NCBI GenBank assembly: GCA_037975125.1
Contig: CM075853.1
Span: 52,522,958-52,586,957 of the forward strand
Direction of reading: 5' to 3'
Source: Latrodectus hesperus
Lineage: Eukaryota; Arthropoda; Arachnida; Araneae; Theridiidae
Length of the DNA: 64,000 nt
The position numbers and the translations under genes were made by a program. The notes below the pieces were generated by a model, which was given only the letters and a program-made list of their open reading frames with translations, searched no databases and was not told the origin of the DNA. Shown here piece by piece: positions 10,741 to 28,420 of this stretch (its first letter is position 1; each line of letters opens with the position of its first letter).

Positions 10741-11830
10741 GCAAAGCGGAAAAGGATGATCGTTCGACGAGTCCAATGTCTCCACGAGAAAAGTACCCAA
10801 AAGTTAGTGCGAGTCAAGTTAACTGAATCAAAAGCTTAGAGAGTTATTGACCAGTTAAAAGGGAGCCAAACACAATCCGAAGCAGCAGAAACCATTAAAG
10901 TTTCAACAAGTGTGACTTACAGGATTTGGAAGCATTTTTTTGGAGGTTGGAAATGCAGGTTGAATATCAAGGATTGATTGTAGACATGCAACAATGCCCA
11001 GTGAAAGCTATTATTTAAGGCTAACAGCTCGGAGAAATTAAAATATTAATGCCATTCTTTTTCAACACATTTGGTCAGCTACTAATACTATAGCTTCGAC
11101 ACAAATTGCCTTCACGCTGTAGGGTATCATGCTCGCACACCAATATGTGTGTCACTTTAACAGCAAAGCATCGTCCTATCCACAGGAAGTGGACAACAGC
11201 ATGTGAACAGGAGGAGAAATGAATGGAGCAATATAGTTTTCTCTGGCAAGCACCATTTTTCTCTTCACCCTGATAATAGACCTATTTTCATGTGTAGGGG
11301 ACGTGGTACTAGAAACAACCTTTGCATTCGTGTGCGAAATTGTCATATTTGACAATGGGGGAGTGATGGTTTATATTTGTCGTTACATTGAGGGGCGCAA
11401 CGATTTCCATATTTGAACTGGAGCTCTGGTCAGCAGCTGATATAGGTACAAGATTCTCAGACCTATTGTAGTCCCTTACAATACCGCAACTACAGAGGAT
11501 TTCGTATTAATGGACGCCATTTGTTGGCCATATTGTCTTAACTTACTGAATGATTTCCTTTCGGAGGAAGGAATAATATTAACGGAATGGCCAGCGTATT
11601 CTCCAGACATGAGCATGTTCGGTACATTGTAGGGAGCTGAGTTACCGGACGCCTATAACATAACAAACTCTCCAAGAACTGGAAAGAACTACTCTGGAGA
11701 AGTGGGCAGAATATTCCAGACCCTCTTTAATAACCTCATTGACTCGATGCCTCAAAGGTGTTCAATGATACTGGCTGTCTGGGGTAATCCAATCCTACAA
11801 CGTATTAAAAACAATTTTATTTTAGAGAAA
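10741..11830 (+). pseudogene. Decayed Tc1-type transposase
   Basis: Translated pieces in shifting frames give the Tc1 transposase plan in order. The N-terminal helix-turn-helix is at about 10835-10960 (IDQLKGSQTQSEAAETIKVS..TYRIWKHF). The catalytic core is at about 11210-11330 (EWSNIVFSGKHHFSLHPDNR) and 11440-11640 (ILRPIVVPY, LMDAI, EWPAYSPDM). The C-terminal block is at about 11730-11780 (FNNLIDSMPQRCSMILAVWGN). All three acidic residues of the DD34E triad are gone: FSD is FSG, MDDN is MDAI, and NPIE is SMFG. Many stops and frameshifts add to this, so it is long dead. A likely original start is ATG at 10776. I could not find a matching pair of terminal inverted repeats. Confidence 0.8.
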
Positions 11831-11874
11831 CTCCTTTTTTGTTTTTCTCAAAGGCACCAATTGTGTTTTTTCAT
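11831..11874. other. Tc1 3' flank, up to an insertion site
   Basis: AT-rich sequence following the transposase remnant. It is interrupted at 11891 by the insertion described next. Confidence 0.4.
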
Positions 11875-12144
11875 TTGTACAAAATCCTCAGACAGACAAT
11901 AACAAGAAGAGGCCCTGTTCTATTCCTAGTGGCTATCAGGTAGTGCCTCTTCTTCAGTCTAGAATGTCGGGCACCCAGCACGGAGAGCCAGGTCCCTGCT
12001 GGGAACTGTAATCTGGGAGCGCAAGCCTTAAGATACAGAATGCGCGACCAATGTCACATTTTTGAGAGACGAATGCTTTACAAAGGTGGGGCTTTCAAGC
12101 CTACAGTGATCTACGCAGTAAATCACTGTTGTACAAAATCCTCA
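11875..12144. mobile_element. Compact 238-bp insertion with 16-bp target duplication; multiple hairpins
   Basis: TTGTACAAAATCCTCA is present at 11875-11890 and again at 12129-12144. The 238 bp between (11891-12128) have near-balanced base composition, unlike both flanks. They contain three inverted repeats. AAGAAGAGGC (11904-11913) pairs with GCCTCTTCTT (11945-11954). CCCAGCA (11974-11980) pairs with TGCTGGG (11997-12003). ACAGTGAT (12103-12110) pairs with ATCACTGT (12122-12129) at the right boundary. No poly(A) or simple-repeat tail, convincing A/B boxes or LINE protein were seen. This fits a retrotransposed structured RNA or an unfamiliar SINE. The orientation is unknown. Confidence 0.6.
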
Positions 12145-14199
12145 ATAAAACGAAGTTTTCTGGCAAAAATGTCATTTTTATCTCATATAAACAACTACGT
12201 CCATCAACAATGTATCAATGAACAATTTCTCCAGGTGCTTGATCAAATCACAAATTCAATATCCTCTAACTGTTTTGAGCAGTGTAGTTTTTGGAAATTA
12301 TTGTAAGTATTTTGAATACGATCTAATTTTTGTATTTGATTCATTGTTACAAAAAATGATTCAAAAGAAGTAGAATCTTATTTAAAATGCTTATTTCTTC
12401 ATTCAAAACAGAACATGAAAGTGACAGGATACAACACATAATTATTAAAAAATATTAATATTCTCAGTTAAAGAATTTTGTCGGTCTTAATTGTCGTTAA
12501 TAATGCTGGTAACTATACTTTTCGCGAAAATTATCTTTTTCATTCTAAATTCAAATGGGCGAATAGAATTTTTTTATCATTCAGAGTTTTTTTACATTTA
12601 TATTTTTTAACTGTTGCTGCTAGAAATGTTTATTTTTTTATTCAGAAATAACTAATAAATGTGAAATAATAAAGGATTGAGGCTTTTATGTGCATTATAT
12701 GTTATTTTTGTATCCCAAATATAAATGAAATAAATAATGAATCCAAGCAAATGTTTAAGCATCCAAATTTGCCATTGTGAGTGTTCTCAAAATCTTTGAT
12801 CAAATCTAAATATATTAAACAAGATACAGTTGTTAAAGAAGAGGAGCTAAAAAGATCTATTTTTGGAGCAAGTGCAACTAGTAATTCTAAGTTTTTAATT
12901 CTAGGCAAACTAAACGAACAATTTTAGATTTAAGCTGTCCATAATTCAGACCGAACATTTGGATTCAAGATTGCAATATTGGAATATCATATAGAAGGAC
13001 ACTAAAGTGTTTTTCTTATAATTAGTTTCAAAAGTTCTTTCTGTATAAACTGATTTAGTGTCATATATTTGTATTTTGATGGATGCATGTGAATATAAAC
13101 ATAAACAAAATTAATGGAGATTATTCATGGATTCTTAGCAAAACAAATGGTAAATGTCCTTTTTCACAAAGACGGAGTATTTTTCCTTCCATATCAGTAG
13201 TTTTTCAAACAAACTGATTGAGTCATAAAATTGTGAAAATCTTCTTCGAAAAAACTGAACACAGAAAGTCCGATTGGACAGTTGATAGCTTGGTTATATT
13301 GAATTTTGTTTCCTCTGTGAAAAAGACAACAGGGATATAAAACATTATTACATCAAACAAGAATTTCAGAAAATAAAATAGGATTTGACTAAAATGGAAA
13401 AAAATGTTTTAAATCCATATAAAAATTATTGTGGGTTTCTAAAGATCTGTATTTAAATAATAGTGGAATTTGAAGATTCGTAAAATGGAGTAGAAAAATC
13501 AACCTGAAAATGCTTAAAAATGTTTTCGGAAATATAAAACACAGGAGAAGAAAGTTCGTTATTATAAATATGATGAGGAATGCAGCTTACTTATATTTTT
13601 TCTAATTTTGCTTAGAAATTCTAATTGAGAGTTGATCAAATTTCTTAAATCGATATTACTAACAAAAATAAATGCTATTTTTAAGCAATACTAATTTAAA
13701 TGCTCATTTTTATTAAGTTTTTTTTTCACTATAAATTCTATGAAATCCTTTAGAAACTTTGACTTTCTCAACAATTTTCTCCCTGGTGGATCAAATATCA
13801 ATGTTTTCTTTCAATTTTTATTTTATTTAATTTACATTTCATACAAATAGAAATTCATATAATTATTACATATATAATTACATACTATGTATTTATATTA
13901 TTATATATTATAAAAGTATCATATATTATCATAAATAATTATAATATAATTATTATTAGATTTTTTAATTAAAAATATTATAATAAATATACTATTTGTA
14001 AAATTTATTATTACATTTTTTTTACAAATAGAAAGTTAAAGTTGTATTTAATTCGAATATTTATTTTTCATATTTAAAAGACATGAAGAACATATTTAAA
14101 TCTGTTCCTCATCATTGTGATTAATATTTGAAAAGAATAAATTAAAAATTCCATAAAAGTATTTGTTATTTATTGAAAAATAGGTAACACACAAAAGTC
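12145..14199. other. AT-rich sequence; extreme A/T stretch at 13840-14040
   Basis: No coding or RNA signal. The segment 13840-14040 is almost pure A/T with many overlapping TATAAT-like words but no regular repeat unit. Confidence 0.55.
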
Positions 14200-14750
14200 G
14201 TACCCATGGGCGATTTTCTTTCGCCAATTCTTTCTAAATCATCTTTCGATAGCTAAAAATCTATTACATTCGTCACACGGAGAACAAAAAGGAGATTACA
14301 TAAGTAAAAATAGAATGAGTAGTAAATAGAGTTTCGCTGTACTTATTACGCCCAGTGATCTGCTTTATGGAGTGATTCCGAAATTAACTTCTTCAACGAG
14401 CTCCATCTAAAGAGATTCCGCACGAAAACGAGATCTTCCTTCGTGAAGCACTCGGGGGCTGCATGGATGGTGAGGGGCTCCCCTTTTGTATGCGTCCCTA
14501 TCCTTACGTCTATCCGGATTATGCTTAGTTTTTCCGGTCATTGCGCTGCTCTCCGGTAATAAGGATCCCTCTTCTTCAAGCCTCGAGGACAAAAGAAAGT
14601 ATCTTCCTCTATGCAGGGGAATTCTTCACAAAGATGATTGAATAGAAGGCTTATATGCGAGGAAGTAAAAGGAAAAGCATTCCTTTGCGCTGCAGGAATT
14701 TCGTTTCCAAGAGAAGAGAGATATTCCATACAAATGAAGAAAGATTTTAA
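14200..14750. other. GC-richer island 4
   Basis: About 550 bp with a marked GC peak at 14390-14710. Two overlapping minus-strand frames of about 60 codons (14407-14592 and 14538-14729) are open, but neither gives a recognisable domain and they lie in different frames. The composition resembles the other islands in the window. Likely a conserved regulatory element; an unrecognised exon is possible. Confidence 0.35.
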
Positions 14751-15019
14751 GTAATTAAAAGCAGCTAACTAATGAGAGTGGTTGCGTTTTCTGGGATCGA
14801 TGCCATGGAAGTTCTTTTTTATTAATTAATTGAAAAAAATGTAGATTTTTAGCTGAAAGAAAATTTTTACTTCAAACAGTCATTTTTTGCAAATTAATTG
14901 GTAGATTATTTCAACATAATTTAGTAATTTTAAAAGCAAATAGTCACCAGTCAATGGTTATATTTAATGATATTACTTAAGTAATCAACCTGTCGAGTAC
15001 AGATGCAAATTAATCAAAG

Positions 15020-15737
<718 letters not shown>

Positions 15738-16027
15738 GCGATGGATTATTTGTTGTCGTTCTCTTGTGCCAGCTAGGTTAGCGTTATGGGGTGCGCTGCT
15801 CCAATTTCCCAACAGAACCATATTTTGGCATGGAGTTTGACTTCCTCAGTACACGCATTCCATAGGTACCCGTTTATATGATAGACAACCATTCACATTA
15901 AGAAAGGACAAAAGATAGACAAAGAGAGAAAGTACTTCCATAACCGAACTGAGATTGAAACCTAGGACCTCCCTATCCACAGTCAGGCACTCTGACCATG
16001 AGACAAGGTGGGCGGCGATGGATTATT
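15738..16027 (-). mobile_element. tRNA-derived SINE with 13-bp target duplication
   Basis: GCGATGGATTATT flanks the element at 15738-15750 and 16015-16027, giving a 264-bp insertion (15751-16014). On the minus strand the 5' end is tRNA-like. It has an A-box-like TGGTCAGAGTG (15998-15988) and a B-box-like GGTTTCAATCT (15962-15952), with tRNA-like spacing of about 25 nt between them. These would form an internal RNA polymerase III promoter. A non-tRNA body of about 190 bp follows and ends near a short A-rich segment (AACGACAACA). The perfect 13-bp duplication shows retrotransposition by a LINE and a fairly recent insertion. The body resembles a SINE I remember from orb-weaver genomes. Confidence 0.82.
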
Positions 16028-17199
16028 TTTAGGGAGGATATAAATATTTGGCAAAATGACTAATTCACGAATTTTTAAAAAAATGCTTATGCCACTTTTC
16101 TTGATATTTTTTTTTAAAATTGGGATAATCTGATATTATTTTTGGCCATATACATCGACTCTTGCCAATATTAAACGTCATAGAAAAGGCAAAAATAATC
16201 CTGGGAAAAGGAAAGAAAGAATCAGAAAAGTCATATTAGGAACTGGTAGCACAGTTTAGTTATACGAGAGAAAAAATCATCCTTTAGGAAACCGCACTTT
16301 GCGCAAATTTTTCTACTTTTACATTGGTCTTGGAACTCATGTGATACGTGGCAGAAGGGTTAAGTTCAATAAGATTAATATATTTGGAAATTTTTGTAAT
16401 AATGCAATTTAAAATTAAATTAAAAAGATAAAAAAACCAACAATTTTAATCGATACTACATTACAAATAATTTTGAATTAAGTAATGCAGTGGTGCACTG
16501 CTACTAAACTCTGATTTCATGCATTTTGCAATAAAAACATTTTCAAGTTTAATCTGAGTTTTTGTTGTACTTTTCATAATATAATTTCTTAGATGTTAAT
16601 TGAATGAAATTACAAATATAATATGAAAGGAATACTTAAACAGTTTATTTCCATTATTATTATTATACACTTTTCAATTTAATAAAAAATCGCAAACCTT
16701 AAAAATAATACTTTTCCTGTTAGCTAAGTTAAGAAAAATTTAAAAATTAAAATATGGATGTTTTTGATGATGCTATTTAAGGATTTTTAAAGTAACTTTT
16801 AATTTTGTTGGAATTTAATTTTCTAAATTTCAGTTTAGAATTTTAACTTGCAATTTATACTGCTTATTATAATTCAAGTTAATGTTTAAGAAAGTATATA
16901 AAAATATCATAATTGTTTTTAAGCTAAAAGTATTCATATTTTTTAAAAATCCTAAAATTTCTTTAGTCTAAATCAATTATTCTTTAATCGAACTCAAGCA
17001 ATCACAAATAAATTCAGTTTCATATAACTCTTAAAATTGTATAAAATACACTAGAATTGTTTTGTTTTCTAATATTAATTCATTTGTATATTTTTTAGTT
17101 AAAGTATTTACAGTTGTAGTCCTTACACTAAAATTAGACTACCTGCTTATCTAGAAAATAATAAATTGGACTCTTTATTCAAATATGAAAGCTTAGAGA
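16028..17199. other. AT-rich sequence with no recognisable gene
   Basis: No gene, RNA or repeat signal beyond short homopolymers. A weakly GC-richer patch lies at 16200-16370. Confidence 0.55.
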
Positions 17200-17750
17200 C
17201 CTAAATGTTTCACTTGGCAAGAAATCGCAACTTTTCTACCTCAGATGAAGTTGTTCTATTTTCTTTCCAATACTTTTCCATCTCTTGCAAACCTTTCTGA
17301 AAGAATAGGAAATGAGAGCAAGAATAAGCATCACACTTTAATGGACAACCGGAATGCTGAAATGCTTTCTCAAGTATTTTTGCAAACTCGGCAGTCATGT
17401 CTAACAATTTGTTAGAAGTCGTGATGAATAGACGAGCGGGAGGAGTATACACAATGGAATTAATTACGCCAAAACAACCAGATCGAGGAAATGAAGGGGT
17501 GTTCTGTCGGAATTTCTGGTGACATGAGTCACTTTCATCATTCTCACTCCATTTCGTTGTCCCGCATCCGATATTGGGCCGCAAGCACACCAGCAGCAGA
17601 GATATCGGCTTTGGTGACTTGGCTGAACGTCTGTTGGGTCATTTCCTCTTCTGATGGACATGAAGCACCACTGCAAACACCACTGCTTTATTTCCATTCT
17701 AAGTTGGGGGTCGTTTCCTAAGTGAGGGCTGAATATTTGCAAGATACATT
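17200..17750. other. GC-richer island 5 with overlapping minus-strand open frames
   Basis: This island carries the longest non-repeat, non-transposon open frame in the window. It is 126 codons on the minus strand (17590-17210), overlapping a 113-codon frame (17805-17464). The 126-codon reading ends in an exon-like stretch, EMEKYWKENRTTSSEVEKL, which follows a pyrimidine-rich run ending in CAG (about 17340-17300), a good acceptor. Neither translation matches a domain I know, and overlapping frames argue against both being coding. It could be a pair of short exons of an unknown gene, a decayed gene copy, or a conserved non-coding element. Confidence 0.35.
17548..17642 (-). CDS. Possible first coding exon, unidentified
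   Basis: On the minus strand an ATG in good context (GAGGAAATGACC, ATG at 17642-17640) opens a 31-codon frame, MTQQTFSQVTKADISAAGVL and on to NEM. It then reaches a GTGAGA donor at 17547. The peptide is polar and of low complexity bias, but I do not recognise it. The next acceptor in the island (about 17301) would not keep the frame open beyond about 20 codons. It is therefore only a candidate. Confidence 0.18.
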
Positions 17751-17836
17751 TTAGTCTATTTTTAAGAAAATACGAGCACTTTTTAAAGCCAATATATGCG
17801 TTCATTTAGTATAATAATTTCAATAAAATTTAATAT

Positions 17837-18000
17837 AAAAACAATCGGATCTTTATTCTAAAAAAAAACGATATCACTTCTTGTATGCATTAAAGGATAA
17901 AATATTAAGCAATATAATATAATAATAAAAATTGAAAATGTTTAAAGGTGTAATGTCGAATTATATCTTTATAAGGCTTATTCCTAATTCAACCTATGAT
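17837..18000 (+). repeat. Duplicated ~160-bp unit, copy 1
   Basis: This segment is about 90% identical to 19627-19790, in the same orientation, 1.8 kb away. Both share GGATCTTTATTCTAAAAAA near the start and AATGTCGAATTATATCTTTA near the end. Similarity stops sharply at the CAACCTATGAT junction. No terminal inverted repeat or flanking duplication is visible. It is either a short segmental duplication or a dispersed repeat of unknown type. Confidence 0.8.
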
Positions 18001-19146
18001 GTTAAGAAACATTTTTACAATTTGATAAGGTTTTAAGATAATTTTTAAAATATTTTTATATTTCGTATCCCAATAACTAATAATTTGGTATGCGTTTACT
18101 CCTGAGTATATTTTATAAATTAATTGTTTGATGACTTATATTAATATATCTTTTAATTTCTTCCATTACTTGAAATGAATTTTACCATGAATATATATAA
18201 ATGAACTTTGTAATAGATCCTTTATTAGAATTAAATACTTCTTTAATTTACGAATTCTGGAGTAAAAATTAGAAAACATAAAGTTTAAAAACATTGAAAT
18301 TTTTTTTTAAATTATAAAAGTATAATTGACTTTACAAAATCGATCTAATTACCTGTCTTATGAAACACAAAAAAATAACAAAAGTACATTTTCCACCATG
18401 TAAATTGCTAAATGATGATGGACATATGATTAGATAGATGACGATATTTAATAATCTCTTAATTTTTGGTTAGTTAAAAGTTTGAACTGTATAATTTTTT
18501 CGTCATTCTCTGGATAGTGAATGAGTGCTAAGTCAGAAACCCCACGATGTTCTTATTAATAATAAAACTTGTGAAATATTCATCAGAAATAAAGTGACAA
18601 GTGACTTTTATAATTAAATTTAAAATAAGAATCAAAGTTACTCACAATCATATCCTTTGATTTAGTTTAATATTTAAAACAACAAATTTTTATTTCAGAT
18701 ATAATGCGCATAATATCATATATACATATGGATAAAGATTAATAAAGAATATAACCAATTTATAAACTCATATTTTAAAAATTTCACGTCTGTTATATGA
18801 AAACTTTTGTATTAAAATGTTTCGAATGAGGATTAATTTTTTATAAGCACGAGCAGTTGCTAAAGAAAATTTCATAATTTAGAAGTCCTTTGAGTAAAAC
18901 AATTTGATTTAAAAATTTTCCTGTAAATAAGTCGTATATTTAATATCATTGCATTGATTTAATGAAAAATATTTTATTTTATTAAACTTATATTATAAAT
19001 ATTTGTTTGTCATTTATTATTGACTAAAATAATGCACTATGCTATTTCTTGTAGTATATAATGGAGAAATATGTACACAAAGTTAAAAGTAAATATACTA
19101 TGTCTCTATTGAGAATGGAAAGTATTTTTATATATGGAAAGTACTA
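18001..19146. other. AT-rich sequence with no recognisable gene
   Basis: AT-rich, with no coding or RNA signal. Confidence 0.55.
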
Positions 19147-19199
19147 TTATATATAGATATATATAATGTATAATATGTATATATATATATATATATATT
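19147..19199. repeat. Interrupted (TA)n microsatellite
   Basis: Short TA runs broken by G and AA interruptions, ending in about ten clean TA units. Confidence 0.85.
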
Positions 19200-19626
19200 A
19201 CCTACATAAAAATAAAAAATATATTAGCATTGCAAATATTTTATAGATCCCCACTGTCAGAATTTTGAAAATATTTATGTGAATTAAGTAAAAATTTTAG
19301 AATAAGATTTAATAGAATCATTCATACTCGAATGTTATGGATTTATATAAAAATCTCTTTTGTTGTTCATCGAAAGAAAATGCACAAATTATTAAGTCTA
19401 TCTTCATATACGCAAATATTCTTAGTAAGAAATTATAGCTACAGTTTCAAATTTTTGTCAGCCACAATTGTTTTCTGGTTTATATAGATTTTATCTTATT
19501 TCGGATGTATTTTTATCGATGAATTTCAAATTATTATTAAATAAAGGAGTTATTAGCCTCCAGTTTTTGTCAAACTGTATTAAATAAAATTATTACTAGC
19601 AATACGTTGATAGATAATATTTAACT
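19200..19626. other. AT-rich spacer with no recognisable gene
   Basis: AT-rich DNA between the interrupted TA run and the second copy of the duplicated unit. Nothing else seen. Confidence 0.5.
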
Positions 19627-24616
<4,990 letters not shown>

Positions 24617-25911
24617 ATTTTAATTCATCATCAAGGCGAATCAAGGTGATGTTGGAAATGAGTGCATAGACATCGCTGCAAAGGAAGCCGCAAAATTTTA
24701 TGAATCTGAAGCATTAATGATTCCATATCCAAGATCTTCACTTATCAAACAACTGAAGCACTTCACACTTCAAAAATGGCAGTCTCTGTGGGACAATGCA
24801 ACAATAGGTCGAATGACCAAACATCTAATCTCAGAAGTCTCTAGCAAGCTAACGTATGATCATCCATACCTCAACCAGCTGCTAACATTTCACGGCCCAT
24901 TTCCACAGTACTTTCAAAGATTCGGAAAGGCAGTTTCATTCTCCTTTATCTGTGGAGCCCAAGGGGATCCTTTCCACTATGTCCTAGAGTGCCCAGAGAC
25001 TGAGAAATACCACCTAAAGAAGAACTCCCAACAGACCAACATGGAGTTCCTGAGATTTTGCTTGAAAGATCGTCACTGCAAATTACTCCTCACAAAGCTG
25101 ATGATTCATCTCAACAAACGAGGATTAAAACTTTGTCAGGATTTTGGCCACGTTTCCACAGACGATCTAGAAGATTCCACAGGCGAATCAGAAAACTATT
25201 CTTAAAGTTAACTTTCTTCCACAATTAATAATGGTGAATAAAGTTTTTTTATGAACTTAATGAAATTTATGAACTATATGTTCCGAATTGTTTGGACTTT
25301 TCGAACATTATAAGCCCGCTTTAGAACTTTAAAAACTTTTTGAATCCTATTCCTTTTTAGTACCTTAGAAACCTTTTAAATAATTTTTTTGAACCTAAAA
25401 TGCTTTTAAAATCTAAGGTGCTTATTAAACTTGTATAAGCTGCCTGCCTGTATATAGTTATCAACTTTCGTATCATGCCATTTTTTTTCCTTTTCATAAT
25501 TAAGTGTTCATACTATTTATAATATTACTTTCAATGTATGTAATGTTTTTATTGCTATACTTACCCTAGAAATTGTTAACTGTCTTTTCATTGATTGTAA
25601 ATTGTTTCTCCATTTTTTGTTATATATGTCATCATGTTATATTTTATTTTTAACTCAGAGAAAATATTTAATGCTATTGCCTGATGTTCAACAGTGCTTA
25701 AAGCCCCTTAAAATATTTAGTAACTTCTTGCTACCAATTTATAAGCACAATTTCTTTGCCTTGTTAAATGCCACGATGGTGGCGCCCTCAGGCACCTCGT
25801 AGAGGTAGGGAGCACACTAGGTGTTGGGGAGACGGTACCCGTTAACCTTTAGGTACAGTCCGGGTCTCCCCACACAGTTATGTATGTATGTAATACACTC
25901 CCGTTTTTAAA
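24617..25911 (+). mobile_element. 5'-truncated Jockey/I-type LINE
   Basis: The element begins inside the RNase H domain of a LINE polyprotein and carries its C-terminus. A 3' UTR of about 650 bp follows. It ends with a GC-rich 3' terminus (about 25770-25880) and a TATG-repeat tail (about 25879-25892). AAATGTCTA occurs at 24608-24616 and 25912-25920 and may be the target duplication. This is tentative because 9-bp matches arise easily in AT-rich DNA. 5' truncation is the usual outcome of LINE retrotransposition. Confidence 0.7.
24633..25205 (+). pseudogene. LINE RNase H C-terminus plus zinc-knuckle domain
   Basis: The open frame runs from about 24633 through the first in-frame ATG (24717) to a stop at 25203-25205. 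It starts with KANQGDVGNECIDIAAKEA, which matches the last RNase H motif (H.G..GNE.AD..AK.A) including its catalytic Asp. About 85 residues later it shows LLTFHGPFPQYFQRFGK then CGAQGDPFHYVLECPETEK, the usual C-terminal LTGHG..P.YL.RF...C.CG...D..H.L.ECP block. About 190 residues remain of a polyprotein normally around 1000 or more. No stop interrupts the fragment, so the insertion may be fairly young, but without reverse transcriptase it cannot move by itself. Confidence 0.75.
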
Positions 25912-25920
25912 AAATGTCTA

Positions 25921-27816
25921 TAAATTGATATAGAAAGCAAGTTTTAATCAAATTACGAAGCAACACGTTATTTTATAAATGTTATTGCTAATGCTTTAGT
26001 TCGCTTATCACACAGATTTAAAATGTGAATAAATGAGCACATTTAAAAAATTAAGGAAGTTACAACAGATTCAGTGAATCCAGAAATACAAATTAGTTAA
26101 AAGAATGAAGTATAAGATAACGTAAAGGAAATGATTTTATTTTCATTTTATTTAATTGTTTTATTGAACTTTGAAATTTATAGCTATGTAAACTTATTAT
26201 ATATACACGGAAGTATATTATTCATTGTCAAAACATGATAAGTAATGTTCTTGAGAAAACTTATAATTTCCTAGAAATTTAGAAGATTTTCAGAATTTTT
26301 TATAATTTTTTTTATTTGTTTATTTATTTCTATTTATTGTATTAGAAATTACTTTCAACTTCTATTCCAGGAAGTTTCATATACATTTACAAAGAATGCT
26401 TATTTCCCCTTAAATTTTGAAATCTATATGTCTCTTTAATAATTAATTTTTTAGAGAATACAATTAAGTATATTCCTAAAATTACGAGCATTATATGTGT
26501 TTTTCAATGGATACACGAAAATATATCTATCCATTTGTAACATGCAAAGTTCTCTGAGAAGTACGTTTTATTAAAAAAATGCTGAATTAAAATTATTAAA
26601 TAACAAAATAGCCACATAAGTATCTATTATATTTGTAGTGGTTAGTAAAGCTATTGAAAAAGCATGGCCATTTACCTACTGTCTAAGACAAATCAATATT
26701 TTAGTTTGCTGAAATCCAATAAAAATTTAGAATAAAAAGTGCATTTAATTTATTTTTACTGTTTTTAGCTTTAAAGAATTAATGACAATAATTAAGTGTT
26801 ATTTTATCAATTAATGCAATTTTTACTTTCTAAAATTACGCATAGTAAAAAATTTTAAGAAAAAATATTTGGTGTATGGCATAATAACTTACTTCACTAT
26901 TATTAGTGGGAAGACTATCACATGAGGTCTACAATCATTTCATTGCACTGTTTTATAAATTCTTGACAATGAGAATAATATAATTATTTAAATTTTTATT
27001 CGTTATTCTCTGGGACTCATACAATTTAAAGAATTTGTTTTTACTGTAGACAATATGTATAGATATTAATATAACATATTAATTGGTTTATTTTTAGAGC
27101 TCTTTCACACTTAAAACATTTATTTTATCAGTATTTATAAAAAAAAATTCAGGAATCACAAATTACTTGAGAAATCATATTACCACAGTAATTAATTATC
27201 TTTTAGCACACATGCAATGATTTTTCTTGTACATTCCTCGCGTTTTGAAGTAACAAAATGAATATATTTATTGCAATTCTTTATTTCTTTTAAAGCAGTT
27301 TTTCTCTACTCAACTTACATTATTTTATTATCCTTAATTAAATACTCGGGAATTTTGTTAATTCAGATTATCGTAATTGCCACTTAATAGGATGGTATGA
27401 ATATAGTTTTTCAATAATGCATACACAGTAGTTTTTTATGAAATTGTTTTTTGTTTTACTAATAAATTATAGCAATTTATTAAACCTTATATGAAAACAT
27501 ACTCTATGAAATATGTATACAGCCATGAATATATTATATAAAATAAAATATTAACAATTTCATATTTTAATAACTTTAATATTCACCTTTATGTGAAAAA
27601 AGTGTTTTATGCTGTGATAACAAATGATGATTGTGCACACTATCGTAAATAATTATCCATTTCATATTTCATTTAATAATTATTTATTCATTATTTTTGC
27701 AATAATTATTTGTTGAATTAATTTTATGTTGATTAGAATTGTTCATTTGTTCAAGGTTTGGATATAATGAGAATCTAAAAAAAAATCTTTTACTGAATAT
27801 TACTTGATACTGATTC
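25921..27816. other. AT-rich sequence with no recognisable gene
   Basis: Long AT-rich stretch without coding bias, RNA genes or recognisable repeats. Confidence 0.55.
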
Positions 27817-28420
27817 GTGTAAAGCATAGTTTTCCAAAGTGGTCCAGGTGGACCCCCAGGGGTCCATAGGAGACCACATGGGGGTCCACGTAGATGTGAA
27901 AATAAAACAGAGTTTCACAAGTTGTAAGTGGGGGTCCACGAAACATTTTCTGGTTTTCATAATAAAGAACAAAAGTTTTGGCTTGGATTTACCTATCAAC
28001 GTAGACAGACAACATCATTCACTAGGCAGGTACTCAAAAATTTTAGAGATTCAGTTCAAATACAGAATTGAATAGAACAATAGATAATAGTACAAGTGTA
28101 CACCACATGTCAAGACTTGCAAAGTGCCGCCCGTGCGCTGTCTCATTAAAAGTATGACTCTTTTATTGTTGATTTACATTGCAGAGTTCATTGTTGATTT
28201 TTTGTAATAATAAATGTTTATAATTTTGTATAACCATGAGTACTATTTTAATAAATAGGACACAAGAAAATGTGCTACTTTTTTTTTCTTCTAAACACCC
28301 TCAATTTAGGGTGATATTTTATGATTTTTGGGAATACAGTAGAAATGGGAGTCCACCAAAAATAGTCAAACTTTGAAAGTGGTCCGCGAGAAAAAAAGTT
28401 TGGGAACCCATGGTGTAAAG
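27817..28420. mobile_element. Non-autonomous hAT element (MITE-like) with 8-bp target duplication
   Basis: GTGTAAAG flanks the element at 27817-27824 and 28413-28420. The enclosed 588 bp (27825-28412) begin CATAGTTTTCCAAAGT and end AGTTTGGGAACCCATG. As inverted repeats these match at about 11 of 14 positions, with the CA...TG ends and TTCCCAAA-like core typical of hAT elements. Subterminal GGGGTCCA and TGGTCC words recur near both ends, as in hAT subterminal binding regions. There is no transposase; a short open frame at 27839-28075 inside it has no similarity to one. An 8-bp duplication is diagnostic of the hAT superfamily. Confidence 0.85.

Noticed and set aside
27839..28075. Open frames on both strands within 27.8-28.1 kb
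   Set aside because: They lie inside the non-autonomous hAT element, show no transposase motif and overlap on opposite strands.
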